A stretch of 64,000 nucleotides of DNA from Arion vulgaris (GCA_020796225.1 CM036759.1:1-64000); one strand, 5' to 3'. Shown: positions 1 to 9,437, counted from the first letter of the stretch. Notes: generated by a model not told the origin, from the sequence alone. Made by a program: numbers and translations.

Positions 1-346
1 TGGCCATCTATAGCAATAGCTTCCTTCAACTGTGATGACAAAATAACCATCTTGTCATAGTTGTTTGTCTGGCCATCTATAGCAATAGCTTCCTTCAACT
101 GTGATGACAAAATAACCATCTCATCATAGTTGTCTGTCTGGCCATCTATAGCAATAGCTTCCTTCAACTGTGATGGCAAAATAACCATCTTGTCAAAGTT
201 GTTTGTCTGATCATCTATAGCAATAGCTTCCTTCAACTGTGATGGCAAAATAGCCATCTTGTCATAGTTGTTTGTCTGGCCATCTATAGCAATAGCTTCC
301 TTCAACTGTGATGACAAAATAACCATCTCATCATAGTTGTTTGTCT
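1..346 (-). repeat. 69-bp tandem array encoding a 23-residue Rep repeat
   Basis: Five full units start at 2, 71, 140, 209 and 278 with an exact 69-bp period, and a sixth degenerate start lies at 347. The array runs off the left edge. On the minus strand one frame is open through every unit, and each unit encodes 23 residues of the form NNYDKMVILSSQLKEAIAID. The MVIL(P/S)S stretch and the upstream AIDGQ stretch match the Helitron Rep segment also seen at 4870-4930. This is therefore an internal in-frame duplication of Helitron coding sequence rather than unrelated satellite DNA. Units differ at six codons (G/D, N/D, Y/F, K/E, V/A, S/P). The true copy number is not visible. Confidence 0.9.
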
Positions 347-745
347 GATCATCTATAGCAATATCTGCCCTCAAATAAACGTATTCTTCTTATCGTAGTT
401 TTGTTTGGTTTAATCGTATATAATAGAGGAATCGTTCGCAGTAAATTTTTGCAAACATAGTCATAGCTAACAAACATTGATGGAATAGTTGGCGATAACT
501 TAAAATATGATTTGCAGTATCTCTTATCATAATTCGAAATGAGTAGAAATCCTTTGAAGAAACAAACATGGATTGCGTATTTTAACTTCAGCTTGTTTGT
601 AAAATTGACTTGAAACGATTATTGTATGCTATGAAAGAGATCGTTTCCATAGTGTCAAAACATACGTCATCGAATCTTGTGTATATATTAATGCGTATAT
701 CGTAGACTTCCGTAAACGTTGATGGCAAATTGTAAACTAATTTAG
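1..745 (-). mobile_element. Helitron copy A, Rep N-terminal fragment
   Basis: Reading the minus strand from 560 down gives recognisable Helitron Rep N-domain sequence. The pieces include ...NHILSYRQLFHQ near 500, then CERFLYYIRLNQTKLR, then a TAA stop at 390-392 where other copies have a serine, then EEYVYLR and the 23-residue repeats. Bases 600-745 match the non-coding flank of copy B at about 5300-5440, and similarity stops near 745. The catalytic part of Rep and the helicase would lie beyond the left edge. The premature stop makes this copy a pseudogene unless it is read through. Confidence 0.75.
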
Positions 746-958
746 AAATTATCGATTAAATGATCGTGTTTTCGGTTTTTTAGATTTTGTTCTAAAATTT
801 TCATCGCTAGTTATTTAAAACTATGACAGGTAGCATCCCGACATCAAAACAAACATATCCTATAAATGTCAGCTAAATTTGTTCAATAATTTCCGAGTCT
901 ATAAGTCACATACAAACAGACAAACAATGATTTATATATATCTATATATATATGTTTA

Positions 959-1300
959 TATGGCCTTTTCGTCTTTACAACGGTCAATTGGCAAGTGTTC
1001 AGCTGTGACAGCTTCTGAGTTTTCGCTTGTCTATTTTAGCTCATCCTTAAGTCCCCCTTCAAAAGATTGTTCACCTTTGCGCAATGTTGTCCATATATCT
1101 CGATCATCATACTGTTTTTCCCATTTGCTGGGGCCGATAGAAAAGTTATTCATTGAATCCTTGCATATATCTTTATATCTGAGCAGTGGTCTCCCTTTGG
1201 GTGCCTCTTCCTCCGAAAGTTCACAGTACAACATTTGTTTTGGAATTCAGCCATTTTCCATTCTTTGCACATATGTATATGTTATGTTATGTTATCGACG
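959..1300 (-). mobile_element. LINE-A 3' end fragment
   Basis: The minus strand encodes the C-terminal tail of an APE-type non-LTR retrotransposon polyprotein. An open stretch at 1234-1031 contains LYCELSEEEAPKGRPLLRYK followed by a WEK/DRDIW region, the usual GRP-LRYKD tail found after the reverse transcriptase. The same tail recurs at 6127-6700, 11340-12215 and 55320-55690. Its 3' terminus abuts the TA-rich microsatellite at about 915-958, as in the other copies. It is a 5'-truncated dead copy. Confidence 0.75.
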
Positions 1301-1395
1301 ATGATGGCACATTGGGCATTCCCATTCGTGCTCTGTCCTCCGTTGCAGCAGCCATCCCAAAGTCCATTTGCTTACAGTACCAGAGTAGTTGATTA

Positions 1396-2148
1396 CTATA
1401 TCTTCTCTCTACCACGAAGACGACACTGTCTGGCATTTCCAAACTTAACGCCTAATTCTCGAACTCGTTCAAGTATATGAGACCCGCCCATGTCGCACAA
1501 TTGAGAGCGTACCGCATTGATGATATCGGCTATGTCCATGCTACTGCCCACTTGAGTCGGGGCACTGTTTGCAAGAGAGTCAGCACGATCGTTACCCCGC
1601 ACTCCAGGCGTGTACAGCAAAGTCATTTTCTTGAGATGTGATCTCCGAATGATGCCACCCATTCCACACGCATACTTCCAGATTCAATCAGTTTAAGCAT
1701 ATTCATCGAGTCTGATATGATGATCGTATGGGTAACCTGCTGCTCAGCCACCCATGACATAGCCCTGGAGGCAGCGGTGATCTCCATAGTCATGCCGATG
1801 TCGTTGTCTCAAAAGCCCCGCAGTCCTCATGATTGTGCGACCGTTTCGTTGTGCTGAGTAAGCCCACGATGATCTGGTGCCACGCTTGACAGAGCCATCT
1901 GTGTAGACCTGGGTGGGAGTGCTGATCCACGAGTGCAAGAATTTCCGCATTGACGACGCCCGGGCCCATTCTCTACAGCGGCGCCCAAGTGTGCTGATAA
2001 CCCTGGCGTAAGCAGTCATATCCTCTGATATAGGCATCCATTCGTCACCGTGCCTCAGCTCATCTAGAGTACAGACCTGTTTAATAACATCCTCTGCCTC
2101 GGCAATCCAGGATCGATCTCCTTCAATCCCCTTTCCCCTTGTTCTCAT
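1396..2148 (-). pseudogene. RNase H domain of a non-LTR retrotransposon
   Basis: Two open blocks (2148-1744 and 1662-1396) plus a short block between them read as one RNase H domain. The order is VYTDGSVKRG (first catalytic Asp) near 1895, MTMEITAASRAMSW near 1780, IIISDSMNML (Asp) near 1710 and LLYTPGVRGNDRADSLA (Asp of the C-terminal motif) near 1600. At least two frameshifts separate the blocks, one near 1800-1820 and one near 1635. In living relatives this domain follows the reverse transcriptase and removes template RNA during target-primed reverse transcription. The RT part is not next to it. Higher GC than its surroundings fits a relatively recent insertion. Confidence 0.8.
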
Positions 2149-2164
2149 TTATGGATTTGTGCAG

Positions 2165-2203
2165 AGGATGATTTATATATATATGATTTGTAGAGGACAC
2201 ATG

Positions 2204-2235
<32 letters not shown>

Positions 2236-2316
2236 AACCCAGCCGTCTCAATCAGTCCTTTTTGTAGAACTGGATAAATATTGTGGAGAGAAGAAGATAT
2301 ATATATATAAATATAC
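2165..2316. repeat. TA-rich microsatellite tracts
   Basis: Several (TA)n runs lie between the RNase H fragment and the Helitron. The longest is around 2200-2236. They abut the Helitron copy B terminus (about 2317), so the element either inserted into or carries simple sequence at its end. Confidence 0.85.
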
Positions 2317-2544
2317 TAGCTGATTAACCCGGCTTCGCACAGGTGAAAGTTGTTAGTAATCCTTGATGAGGAATTGGTGACGCCGTTCCAAGAGATATTT
2401 TCTTCTAAATATTGTACGTTATATTTATTTATCAGTTAGGGCCTGATAGTAAACAACATTCCCTGTTTTCCCGTGAAAATACCATGTCTTAAAGTTGTTC
2501 GATTGAGTGCACAATATTGCAGAAGTCTTCTGGTAACTTGATTG

Positions 2545-3130
2545 TGTCAGTGTTTGGTTCTTTGCAAAGCCGCCCATCTCCTAAAGCAAGCAATTGATCA
2601 GCAAAGTGTCCAGCATTGACATCCTGCTGTAAATGGACCCTCATATTGGTAGTTAATTTTAAATTTTGAACATGTCTCTAAAGATGGGATGATTTAAGAC
2701 ACGCCTTGAGCTCATCAGCCATTGTTCCTCTAGGAATAATAGGAAGTGTTTGCCTGAAATCACCAGCAAGAACCACTACTGCTCCACCCATAAGATGTCG
2801 ATTGTTTCTAATATCTTGAAGACACCTGTTGAGTGCTTCTAGTCCGTGCTTGTGAATCATAGTGCATTCATCCCAAACAATCAATTTCTTGCGTAAAACT
2901 GACGCTTTGCCTGTTCATTTACTGATGTTGCAAATTGGCTCTTAGTACGTGCTAAATCGAGTGGCAATTTAAGAGTAGAGTGGGCAGTTCGTCCTCCTTG
3001 AAGCAAAGTTGCTGCTATTCCAGAAGAAGCCATGACAATTGCAATATGCGATTAAAGCGAATTTTGAAAGGAGTAAATTCATCACAAACGTCTTTTCTGT
3101 CCCTCCTGGTGCACCGCCTGTACCACCATT
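2545..3130 (-). pseudogene. Helitron PIF1-family helicase, N-terminal half
   Basis: On the minus strand, Walker A lies near 3120-3078 and reads GTGGAPGGTEKTFVMN. Family members have GGTGKT, so the glycine before the lysine is Glu here. Copy C2 has LFFID inserted after GTGG, so copy B has a 15-bp in-frame deletion. The open block 2884-2678 holds Walker B-like IVWDECTM and motif III LAGDFRQTLPIIPRGT. Between them the frame is broken around 2900-3000. Motifs IV-VI are missing because of the deletion near 2480. In an active element this helicase unwinds DNA during rolling-circle transposition. It is unlikely to work here. Confidence 0.85.
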
Positions 3131-3133
3131 CAC

Positions 3134-3889
3134 TCAGTTCATAATTATATCGTAAACTTTTTTTTGGTCATGAACTAATAGTGGCTCATTGATGGCTACG
3201 TAATGCTCTAAGTCGCCGGCGTTGTTAGCGGTTTCTTTAAATATTTCTCTCTGCAAACGATTGATGTTGTTTCTTGTTGGATGTGGAAGCCCTAATTCTT
3301 GTAAAGTTGTACCAACCATGTCAATAACTTTATCCTCTATGATGATTAAAACTTCGTTAAATATATCTTCGTTGTAAACAATTTGCAAGTCAGGATTATG
3401 TTCTCTTGTACGATTAAGAATATCTTCCGACATACTTTCCTTGAATGTGTCCCACAAATTTTGTGGATTTGATGGATTGCATGAGGTAATAAGAATAATG
3501 AAAAGTGATCTGATCTTTTGTGGTGATTCTGATGCAACTGTTTCTGCCATCGTAGCATGCCATTGATTGTCGTCCTCCAGTAAATCAAGCTTTAGGCATG
3601 CTTCACGGAATGTTGCACAAACTTGACCCTCAACCGTCTTTAATTCAGTAAATGATATTAGAACTCTAACGGTATGAAGTAGGATGCGGAGGTAGAAACA
3701 TTCGAAATTGTTTGGATGAACAGTATAAACACGTCCCAAAACATCGCTAGATTTAACTCCATAGAACCCAACAACTGTGACTCCCTGCTTTCTTCTATTA
3801 AAAGCTTTCCTTAACCTATCCCATGTGTAATATTTAGGAACTTCAAAGTAAAGTAAAGTCTGCAAAGTCGTCATTTTGACAAAGCTCAA
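3134..3889 (-). CDS. Helitron Rep-helicase linker segment (open, 251 codons)
   Basis: This is the longest clean reading frame of the window. It encodes the region between the Rep catalytic domain and the helicase of a Helitron polyprotein. Landmarks are YYTWD..RKAFNRRKQG near the start, GRVYTVHPNNFECFYLRILL, then TFREACLKLDLLEDDNQWH and LPHPTRNNINRL, ending just before Walker A. It is not an independent gene: the first Met is internal to the polyprotein, and the preceding block (4095-3898) is separated from it by a stop or frameshift of a few bases. The second half of copy C2 (about 32530-33400) encodes the same region with many indels. Confidence 0.8.
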   Translation of the reverse strand: MSFVKMTTLQTLLYFEVPKYYTWDRLRKAFNRRKQGVTVVGFYGVKSSDVLGRVYTVHPNNFECFYLRILLHTVRVLISFTELKTVEGQVCATFREACLKLDLLEDDNQWHATMAETVASESPQKIRSLFIILITSCNPSNPQNLWDTFKESMSEDILNRTREHNPDLQIVYNEDIFNEVLIIIEDKVIDMVGTTLQELGLPHPTRNNINRLQREIFKETANNAGDLEHYVAINEPLLVHDQKKVYDIIMN

Positions 3890-3897
3890 AAAGGCAA

Positions 3898-4095
3898 TTA
3901 AGTTTTCTTGGAAGTTGTTGAAATCTGCGTTGAAAATTTTTCTGTATTGAAGTAAACTCTCTGTCCGTTTTCAAGTTGGACGCTCAGTTGCATTACGGAG
4001 GGATATCTCTCATGAACGGGGAAATCCAATATCCGCCAAACTGCTTCATTGCTGCTGATGTAGCGGCGACGATAACCTTCTATTTCATCAATCAA
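3898..4095 (-). pseudogene. Helitron polyprotein block after the Rep domain
   Basis: An open 65-codon block on the minus strand with RRRYISSNEAVWRILDFPVHE, a segment common in animal Helitrons directly after the Rep domain. It overlaps the preceding block (4451-4092) by four bases in another frame, so one small indel separates them. The matching region of copy C2 is near 33300-33430. Confidence 0.75.
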
Positions 4096-4451
4096 TTCTC
4101 CATCTTTTTGAATGCCAAAACAGATTGATCAGAACCTTTTTGTATGTATTTTAACGCATATTTGATCGATTTTACTGAATTGCAGTACTCAACATTAATA
4201 TGTGATTCAAACATTCGTGACAACATTGGACAATACGGAACAATCCATCTATTGTTGATGTTAAATTCAACTGAACTATTTGCTCTCTTAAGTTTCTTAG
4301 TTGCTTCGAATCCTCCATCAGCTAACTTTCTTCTTCGATATAGTGGATAGTAATCTTCTCCAGTTTGAGTTTCAAGCAACAGACTCTTCGGATATCGTTT
4401 GGTACATTTACGTCCTTCATACATGGGGAATTCGGATTGATATATCCACAT
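4092..4451 (-). pseudogene. Helitron Rep, two-tyrosine motif block
   Basis: This minus-strand block carries CNSVKSIKYALKYIQKGSD near 4190-4140. That is the Rep motif with the two tyrosines that nick and rejoin DNA in HUH rolling-circle transposases, and both tyrosines are present. N-terminal to it are KKLKRANSSVEFNINNRWIV and the segment GRKCTKRYPK, which supply the usual sequence between the HUH and tyrosine motifs. It overlaps the HUH block (4624-4322) in another frame, so one frameshift between about 4340 and 4430 breaks the domain. Confidence 0.85.
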
Positions 4452-4624
4452 GGTCCATGCACCATTTGCTCTATAACGGTTTTATGTAGTTGTGGATCTA
4501 AGTTTGGATCAGGAATCTCCGCCCTAATAATGCGATCAATATTATTTGGGTCAATCTTATTTAATAACCAAAATAATAAATGGTTATGTGGCAAACCCCG
4601 TTTCTGCCATTCTGTTGAAGACAC
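4322..4624 (-). pseudogene. Helitron Rep, HUH motif block
   Basis: The minus-strand block begins WQKRGLPHNHLLFWL at about 4612-4568. PHNHLL is the His-hydrophobic-His metal-binding motif of the Rep endonuclease. It continues with IIRAEIPDPNLDPQL and MVHGPCGYINPNSPCMKD, both typical of animal Helitrons, before leaving the frame. The block C-terminal to it is in a different frame. The core residues for metal binding are intact even though the gene is interrupted. Confidence 0.85.
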
Positions 4625-4631
4625 CCAACAT

Positions 4632-4895
4632 CTACAGGACCAAAGATCTCTCCTTCGTTATAAGTTGCATGAATTTAATTAACGTTTGACGAAACACACG
4701 TGCAATTAGATCATGTCTATCCAAATGTGACTGTCTTGGTATTAATTCATCTTGTATTTCTTTCCATTTTGGGTTACATGTAAACGTTATGAAGAGATCA
4801 GGTTTTCCATAATTGCGAACATAAGTAATCGAATCTTGGGTATATTCATGCATATACCGCGGACCTAAGGTAAACGTTGATGGCAAAATAACCAA
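4632..4895 (-). pseudogene. Helitron Rep, N-terminal motif block
   Basis: This block contains MVILPSTFTLGPRYMHEYTQD, then TYVRNYGKPDLFITFTCNPKW. FITFTCNPKW is Rep motif 1. The MVILPS segment is the part multiplied as the 23-residue repeat in copy A (1-346), which ties the two regions together. A stop near 4630 separates it from the HUH block. Upstream, at 5031-4846 in a shifted frame, lies CERLLYIRLNQIKLRSKN, the piece immediately N-terminal in the protein. Confidence 0.85.
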
Positions 4896-5640
4896 CCTGC
4901 CATAGTTGTTTGCCTGGCCATCTATCGCAAAAGCATCCTCGAATGAACATATTCTTTGAACGTAGTTTTATTTGGTTCAATCGAATATAGAGCAATCGTT
5001 CGCATTCAATTTTTACGAACATATCTACCAAAAATTGATGGAATAGTTGGCGACAACTTAAAAGGTGATTTGTAGTCTTAGCGCATTGCGTATATGAGCA
5101 TATGAAATGATGACGCTATGTTTGGTATCGGTCAACTTAGTAAATGTATGCTAATGTAGAGGTCACGTTGTGATAAAATGGTTTTTATTTATTTAAAAAA
5201 ACGAATGTTGATTCGTTTTCGAAATTCTTTCCACTGTTAATATAATTTTTAGTCGCATGCATGTTTTTACCTACTTTGGTGAATTGTTGATGCAAAATGA
5301 GATCAGCTTGTTTGAACAATCAAATGACGATTGTTATGTTATGAAAGAGGTCGAGGTTTCCATAGTTTCAAAACATACGTCATCGAATCTTGTGTATATA
5401 TTAATGTGTACACTCTAAGACTTACAACAAATTGAAAACAAAAATTGGATAGGATAGCAAACTTTGTTTTAAATTATTAAAAACTAATTTTTGATCCGAT
5501 TTTGAAAACCTTTCCAGGTTAACCTTATTTTGGTCTCGTGCGTGTTTCTGCCAACTTTGGTGATTTGGGGATGTAAACTAACGGCGTTTATAGTGTAACA
5601 CACACACAGACATTGCAAATTATATATAGAGATATTAACG

Positions 5641-6126
5641 TTGTAATGAATATCCGATATTGTTGGAAGTTAAAATTTAGTGGGGATTGAGAACATGTTG
5701 TGAGGGTGGGGTGGGGGTAGGAGGGACGATTGCATTTTCATCGACTGAGTTGAGAACAGGGAACTGGAAGATCTGGAGTGTACAGATGATATTGCCTTGT
5801 TAAGAAAAAATATTCAGGATGTGTAACGAAACACAAACAGCTTGTTAACAGTGTAAAATTTATCGCTGCATATTAGCTTTATTAAGACAACAATAATGAA
5901 GGCACATATTGCAAGTAATTCAGAAATCACGATGGACTCACAAATAAACAATATAACTTCATCTAACTGGGTAGATCACACTTCACGCTCTGCTTGAAAA
6001 CACATTACGGGTTGATGTTGGTGTGCATTTTGTATGGTATTTTATTAATACATGGCATTGTCGTGAAATGCGACTAACTATACATTATGTGAGTACATCT
6101 ACACCATCCCATCATGTTGATGATCT
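5641..6126. other. Intergenic, no gene recognised
   Basis: No coding or known repeat signal was recognised. A short G-rich run lies at 5700-5730. Confidence 0.5.
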
Positions 6127-6700
6127 ATGCATGTAGGTATTTTCAAGTACTCAAGTATATGGTCATTATCGTCTATACAGGCAGTCAATTGGCAAGTATT
6201 TTACTGTGACAAATTCTCCGTTTTCGATAGAATTTCTTGTTTTTCAGTCCAGTCCTATGTCTCTTTTCAAAAGATGCTGCGCTTTTATGTAATGATCCTC
6301 TTAACACGGTCAAACAACCAGTTTCTCAGATTTATGGGAACGATAGAAAAATGTTTGTTATATGCAGTGGTGTGCATTGGTGTCTCTTCCCCTTTCAAAG
6401 TTTACAGAACAACATTTGTTTTTGTATGTGGCATTGTCCATTGTCCTCACATGCCCTAGCAATTTTAATATTCTATTTCTGAGTATGTCCATGGTGGAAG
6501 GAAAATGTGCATGTTGCAGCACTTCAGATGTGTCTGTTGATGCCCCCTGATGTTCATAATCTGTCGGAGATAACAAACATACAAGATGTTACGCCCCCTA
6601 TCATGCCTTGTGTTTATTGTCCATGTTTCTGAGCCATAAAGTTAAATGCTAATTACGCAGGTTCGATATATTTGAATCTTCATCTGCAATGTTAATTTAT
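6127..6700 (-). mobile_element. LINE-A 3' end fragment
   Basis: The minus strand reads IQIYRTCVISI, then LYGSETWTINTRH near 6640. It continues with the block 6576-6358, holding TDTSEVLQHAHFPS and ILKLLGHVRTMDN, the EVLxRAxxPS and LxWLGHVxRM tail of LINE-A. The 3' end at 6127-6200 shares the terminal sequence seen at 959-1010, 12140-12200 and 55650-55690. Stops and frameshifts show that it is an old copy. Confidence 0.7.
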
Positions 6701-6928
6701 TTTGTTCCTCGCTCTCATTGACATTTTGCAGAATGTAGTAGCCACATTCCATATATGAACGTTGATTTATTCATCAGGACAACGGCTGGCAGTGACCATG
6801 GACCCAAGATAGCAATATTTTTGAACTGGTGTTAGATGGTTACGATTTAAAATACTCAAGTAATGTTTTATATATATATATCGGAGCGAGAGCAATCAAT
6901 GCAACTAATATGTAAAGCACAAACAAAC

Positions 6929-7143
6929 CTTTAAAGGAGCAGTTACACACAAACATCTCTCCAACGTAATCATAGCTGTAATGCAACTTCCAACACGAGT
7001 AAAAGATAAATGTTGTATTCCTGATGTCATATACATGACGTCTATAGGTTGATATGGTAAATCAGCTGCCATGACTCCAGGCGTGAAAAATATGCACGTC
7101 AACATCATGGTGGTAAGACTGCCTAGGTCACACACTGATAAAG
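6929..7143 (-). CDS. Chemosensory-type GPCR exon 2 (TM2-TM3), minus strand
   Basis: This 215-bp open exon on the minus strand is bounded by an AG acceptor (7145-7144) and a GT donor (6928-6927). It encodes TM2, the first extracellular loop and TM3 of a rhodopsin-class receptor. It begins LSVCDLGSLTTMMLTC and ends CITAMITLERCLCVTAPLK. The LERC stretch sits where class A receptors have E/DRY. Length and phases are identical to the exon at 9854-10068: entered after one base of a Gly/Ala codon, left after a full codon. No exon 1 or exon 3 was seen on this strand nearby. It may be an orphan exon, a fragment of an inverted paralogue, or part of a gene whose other exons lie far away. The assignment to the gastropod chemosensory family is from family resemblance. 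Confidence 0.75.
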
Positions 7144-7512
7144 CTGATGAGAGAGACATGTAATATAGATTGATGATGATGTTATTGAATGTAATTAAAT
7201 GTATGTTCTGTATTGACATAAATGTATACGAATATTCTTAATTTCACACACACCAAACGCTAGCAAATGATGTCGGTTGTCTGTTAACACATAATATTGC
7301 GTCTCAGTTCACATGCCTTAAGTGTTATTTTCCCCAAACTGCCCATACGTAACTTGATATGTGACGTTGTATATCCTCCTGTGTGACGTACAACGAAGTG
7401 ATGTATGTGTCAAATTGTGTTGTTTAGTGTTATTCTAAACACGTCCAAAACAACTTCATCTTATTTCTTAGATTGTGTGCATGTGGGATGTGTAGTTATA
7501 ATTATTATGCAA

Positions 7513-7716
7513 GCCCGTCTGCCCAGCGTGTTCATAGCGCGTTGGATTACAGGTGACTATCCCTGTGTGTGCGGTTCAATTCCGCGGATGCCAAAAAGCC
7601 ACATATTCCCAGATTTACGGTGTTCGTGGCACCGAACCGTAAGGTTACGATGTCCATGGCACCGAGCCGAAGAGCTGAAAAGCTCAAATGCTTCTGGATC
7701 GGAAACCAAAACAAAA
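7513..7716 (+). mobile_element. SINE-2 with tRNA-like promoter
   Basis: A 204-bp element flanked by near-identical 12-bp direct repeats: attattatgcaa at 7501-7512 and attactatgcaa at 7717-7728, one mismatch. It has a perfect B-box-like ggttcaattcc at 7573-7583 and an A-rich 3' tail. A second copy at 46935-47125 is alike over the whole length, with the same order of blocks (gtctgcccagcgtgttc, then ttcgtggcaccgaacc, then atggcaccgagccgaagagc). These are hallmarks of a tRNA-derived SINE mobilised by a LINE. Confidence 0.8.
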
Positions 7717-7903
7717 ATTACTATGCAACTTCTCATTTGTGATCCTTTCTGTCAAAATATGTGAGCTATATCTCATGTGTAAAGCAGGTGGTTTCTTTAC
7801 TCCAACATATGATGTTGTAAAGCAATATTCTGACAATGATAAATCATTATACTCCGAGTTTCGTTTTCATTACATCAACATATGGATACAATAAGAAGTT
7901 GAA

Positions 7904-7981
7904 GAAATAGGTCATGTTAGGAAATAGGTCATGTTAGGAAATAGGTCATGTTAGGAAATAGGTCATGTTAGGAAATAGGTC
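7904..7981 (+). repeat. 17-bp minisatellite, about 4.6 copies
   Basis: The unit gaaataggtcatgttag repeats without change at 7904, 7921, 7938 and 7955, followed by a partial copy. Perfect identity suggests a recent expansion. Confidence 0.95.
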
Positions 7982-9035
7982 ACAAACTAAATCTACCACA
8001 TTGATAATATAAAGTACTGGATACCTTCTATACAATGCTACTATGCTAAACTGCTTCATGCATTTTAGCTTAGTATGCAATATATGTCTCTCTCTCTCTG
8101 TTTCTAGAAACTATAAGATAGAACATGTCCTATACTACTGTTCTTACAGTTCTAGAGTACATAAATGAGAATATACCTTTTCTTTATTTTTCTTTCTTTT
8201 CTTTAATCATGTTTTCCTCACAGAGTAAAGACGTGAACTGTCTATATAATGTAGTGAACATTTTATAGAAGTTGTGTTTGTGTGGGTATGGTAAACGCCA
8301 GCTTTAACTAGTAACTTATTATTCTGGTCTCATTTCTGAAACACTTCACAATTACAAAACTTGTAATTGACATAACTTACACCCACATAAATATTTGAAG
8401 ATAAGTATGGGACACGTATATAATTACATACAATGTAACATAGAACAACGACATACATCGGTTCTTGTATGTCATTTAACTACATACATTCAGCATTGCT
8501 ACATAATTTACTATTGTCACTGAAGGGAAATGTAATCAGACATTTCGTTACGCCGCTATATTATAACAATATCAATGTAATCTTAACCACTATTGTTAAA
8601 CAAACTCTGTAAAATGCATATATACATTTGGATCAATTGTATCAAGTAGTTATTTTATATTACTTTTTTTAGAAACTATTTGGTTTTTTTTCAAACTCGT
8701 TTTAAAAGTGGAGCATTTATTTTACATTAAAAGCTGAATTAGTCAATGTAATTATTGTTCATGTAGTTATTTAGTGTCACTTTTATATTATGTATAACAA
8801 TGTAGGTCATCAAAAGGAAACCAACAATGGTATATATTGTCAAGGTGAAATGTGTTAATTTAAAATTATCTAAATTACAGTGTGCGTTTTGCGACATACA
8901 TAATAGACAAGTTTATATACATCAGTTACTTTTATTAATATCCGTGACACTTCTGTTTGACAAATATCTGTATTAAGGAATCTTAAATATACAAAGGATA
9001 CTTAAGGATACAAAGAATCTGATATAAATTATAAC
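7982..9035. other. AT-rich intergenic
   Basis: No coding or repeat structure was recognised apart from short pyrimidine runs (8080-8110, 8180-8205). The 3' part lies immediately upstream of a receptor exon 1 and may include its promoter or 5' UTR, but no element can be named. Confidence 0.5.
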
Positions 9036-9225
9036 ATGTTTCATAACGTGACATCATTTGATGACCCTTTTGTTATAAGTAACGATATATTATTTATTTA
9101 CTTTTGGATTGTCTATGGTATAATGTGCCAGCTAATCAACATCTTTGGAATCGTCACAAACATTATAAACATCATCTGTTTTGTGATGCAAGGATTCAAA
9201 GATTCTGTGAATATCAGCCTCTTAG
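9036..9225 (+). CDS. Chemosensory-type GPCR exon 1 (N-terminus and TM1)
   Basis: This open exon starts at an ATG (9036) with MFHNVTSFDDPF, including one N-glycosylation sequon (NVT), and runs through TM1: CQLINIFGIVTNIINIICF. It ends ...GFKDSVNISLL plus one base at a GT donor (9226). Splicing to the AG at 9852-9853 gives L-L-G-L-S-I-S-D-L in frame across a 628-bp intron, so exons 1 and 2 form a coherent pair. Closely similar exon 1 copies lie at 15941 and 52304, showing tandem duplication. The intron contains a LINE-G RT fragment and TA microsatellites. Exon 3 was not found before 15.9 kb. The product would be a seven-helix plasma-membrane receptor of unknown ligand. Confidence 0.8.
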
Positions 9226-9437
9226 GTATTCATGTATTTGATCACTATTTCATGTTTTCAAAATATTCGTGTCGTTACTTTCCTATTTGATATATATATA
9301 TATATAATTCATAATTCATAAGTACGGTTCCAACTTCAGCCGGCACGGAACCTGATGATGCTAATTTGTAATTTCATATCAGGTTACAAATTTTAGTAAC
9401 ATGTTACATAATACAGCTGTTTCCATATGACTGGATA

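Larger units (their letters stand above)
2317..5640 (-). mobile_element. Helitron copy B
   Basis: This minus-strand Helitron carries a Rep (HUH, two-tyrosine) region at about 5090-3900, an open linker at 3889-3134 and a PIF1-type helicase at 3130-2545. Compared with copy C2 (31085-35875) it lacks the helicase C-terminus, with the break near 2475-2490 where C2 has about 620 bp more. It also lacks the Rep N-terminal part, with the break near 5078 where C2 has about 770 bp more. The Rep-side end carries a CA-rich run and TA-rich sequence at 5595-5640, seen again at 43200-43290 and 35815-35870. The exact ends are estimates. Confidence 0.85.
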
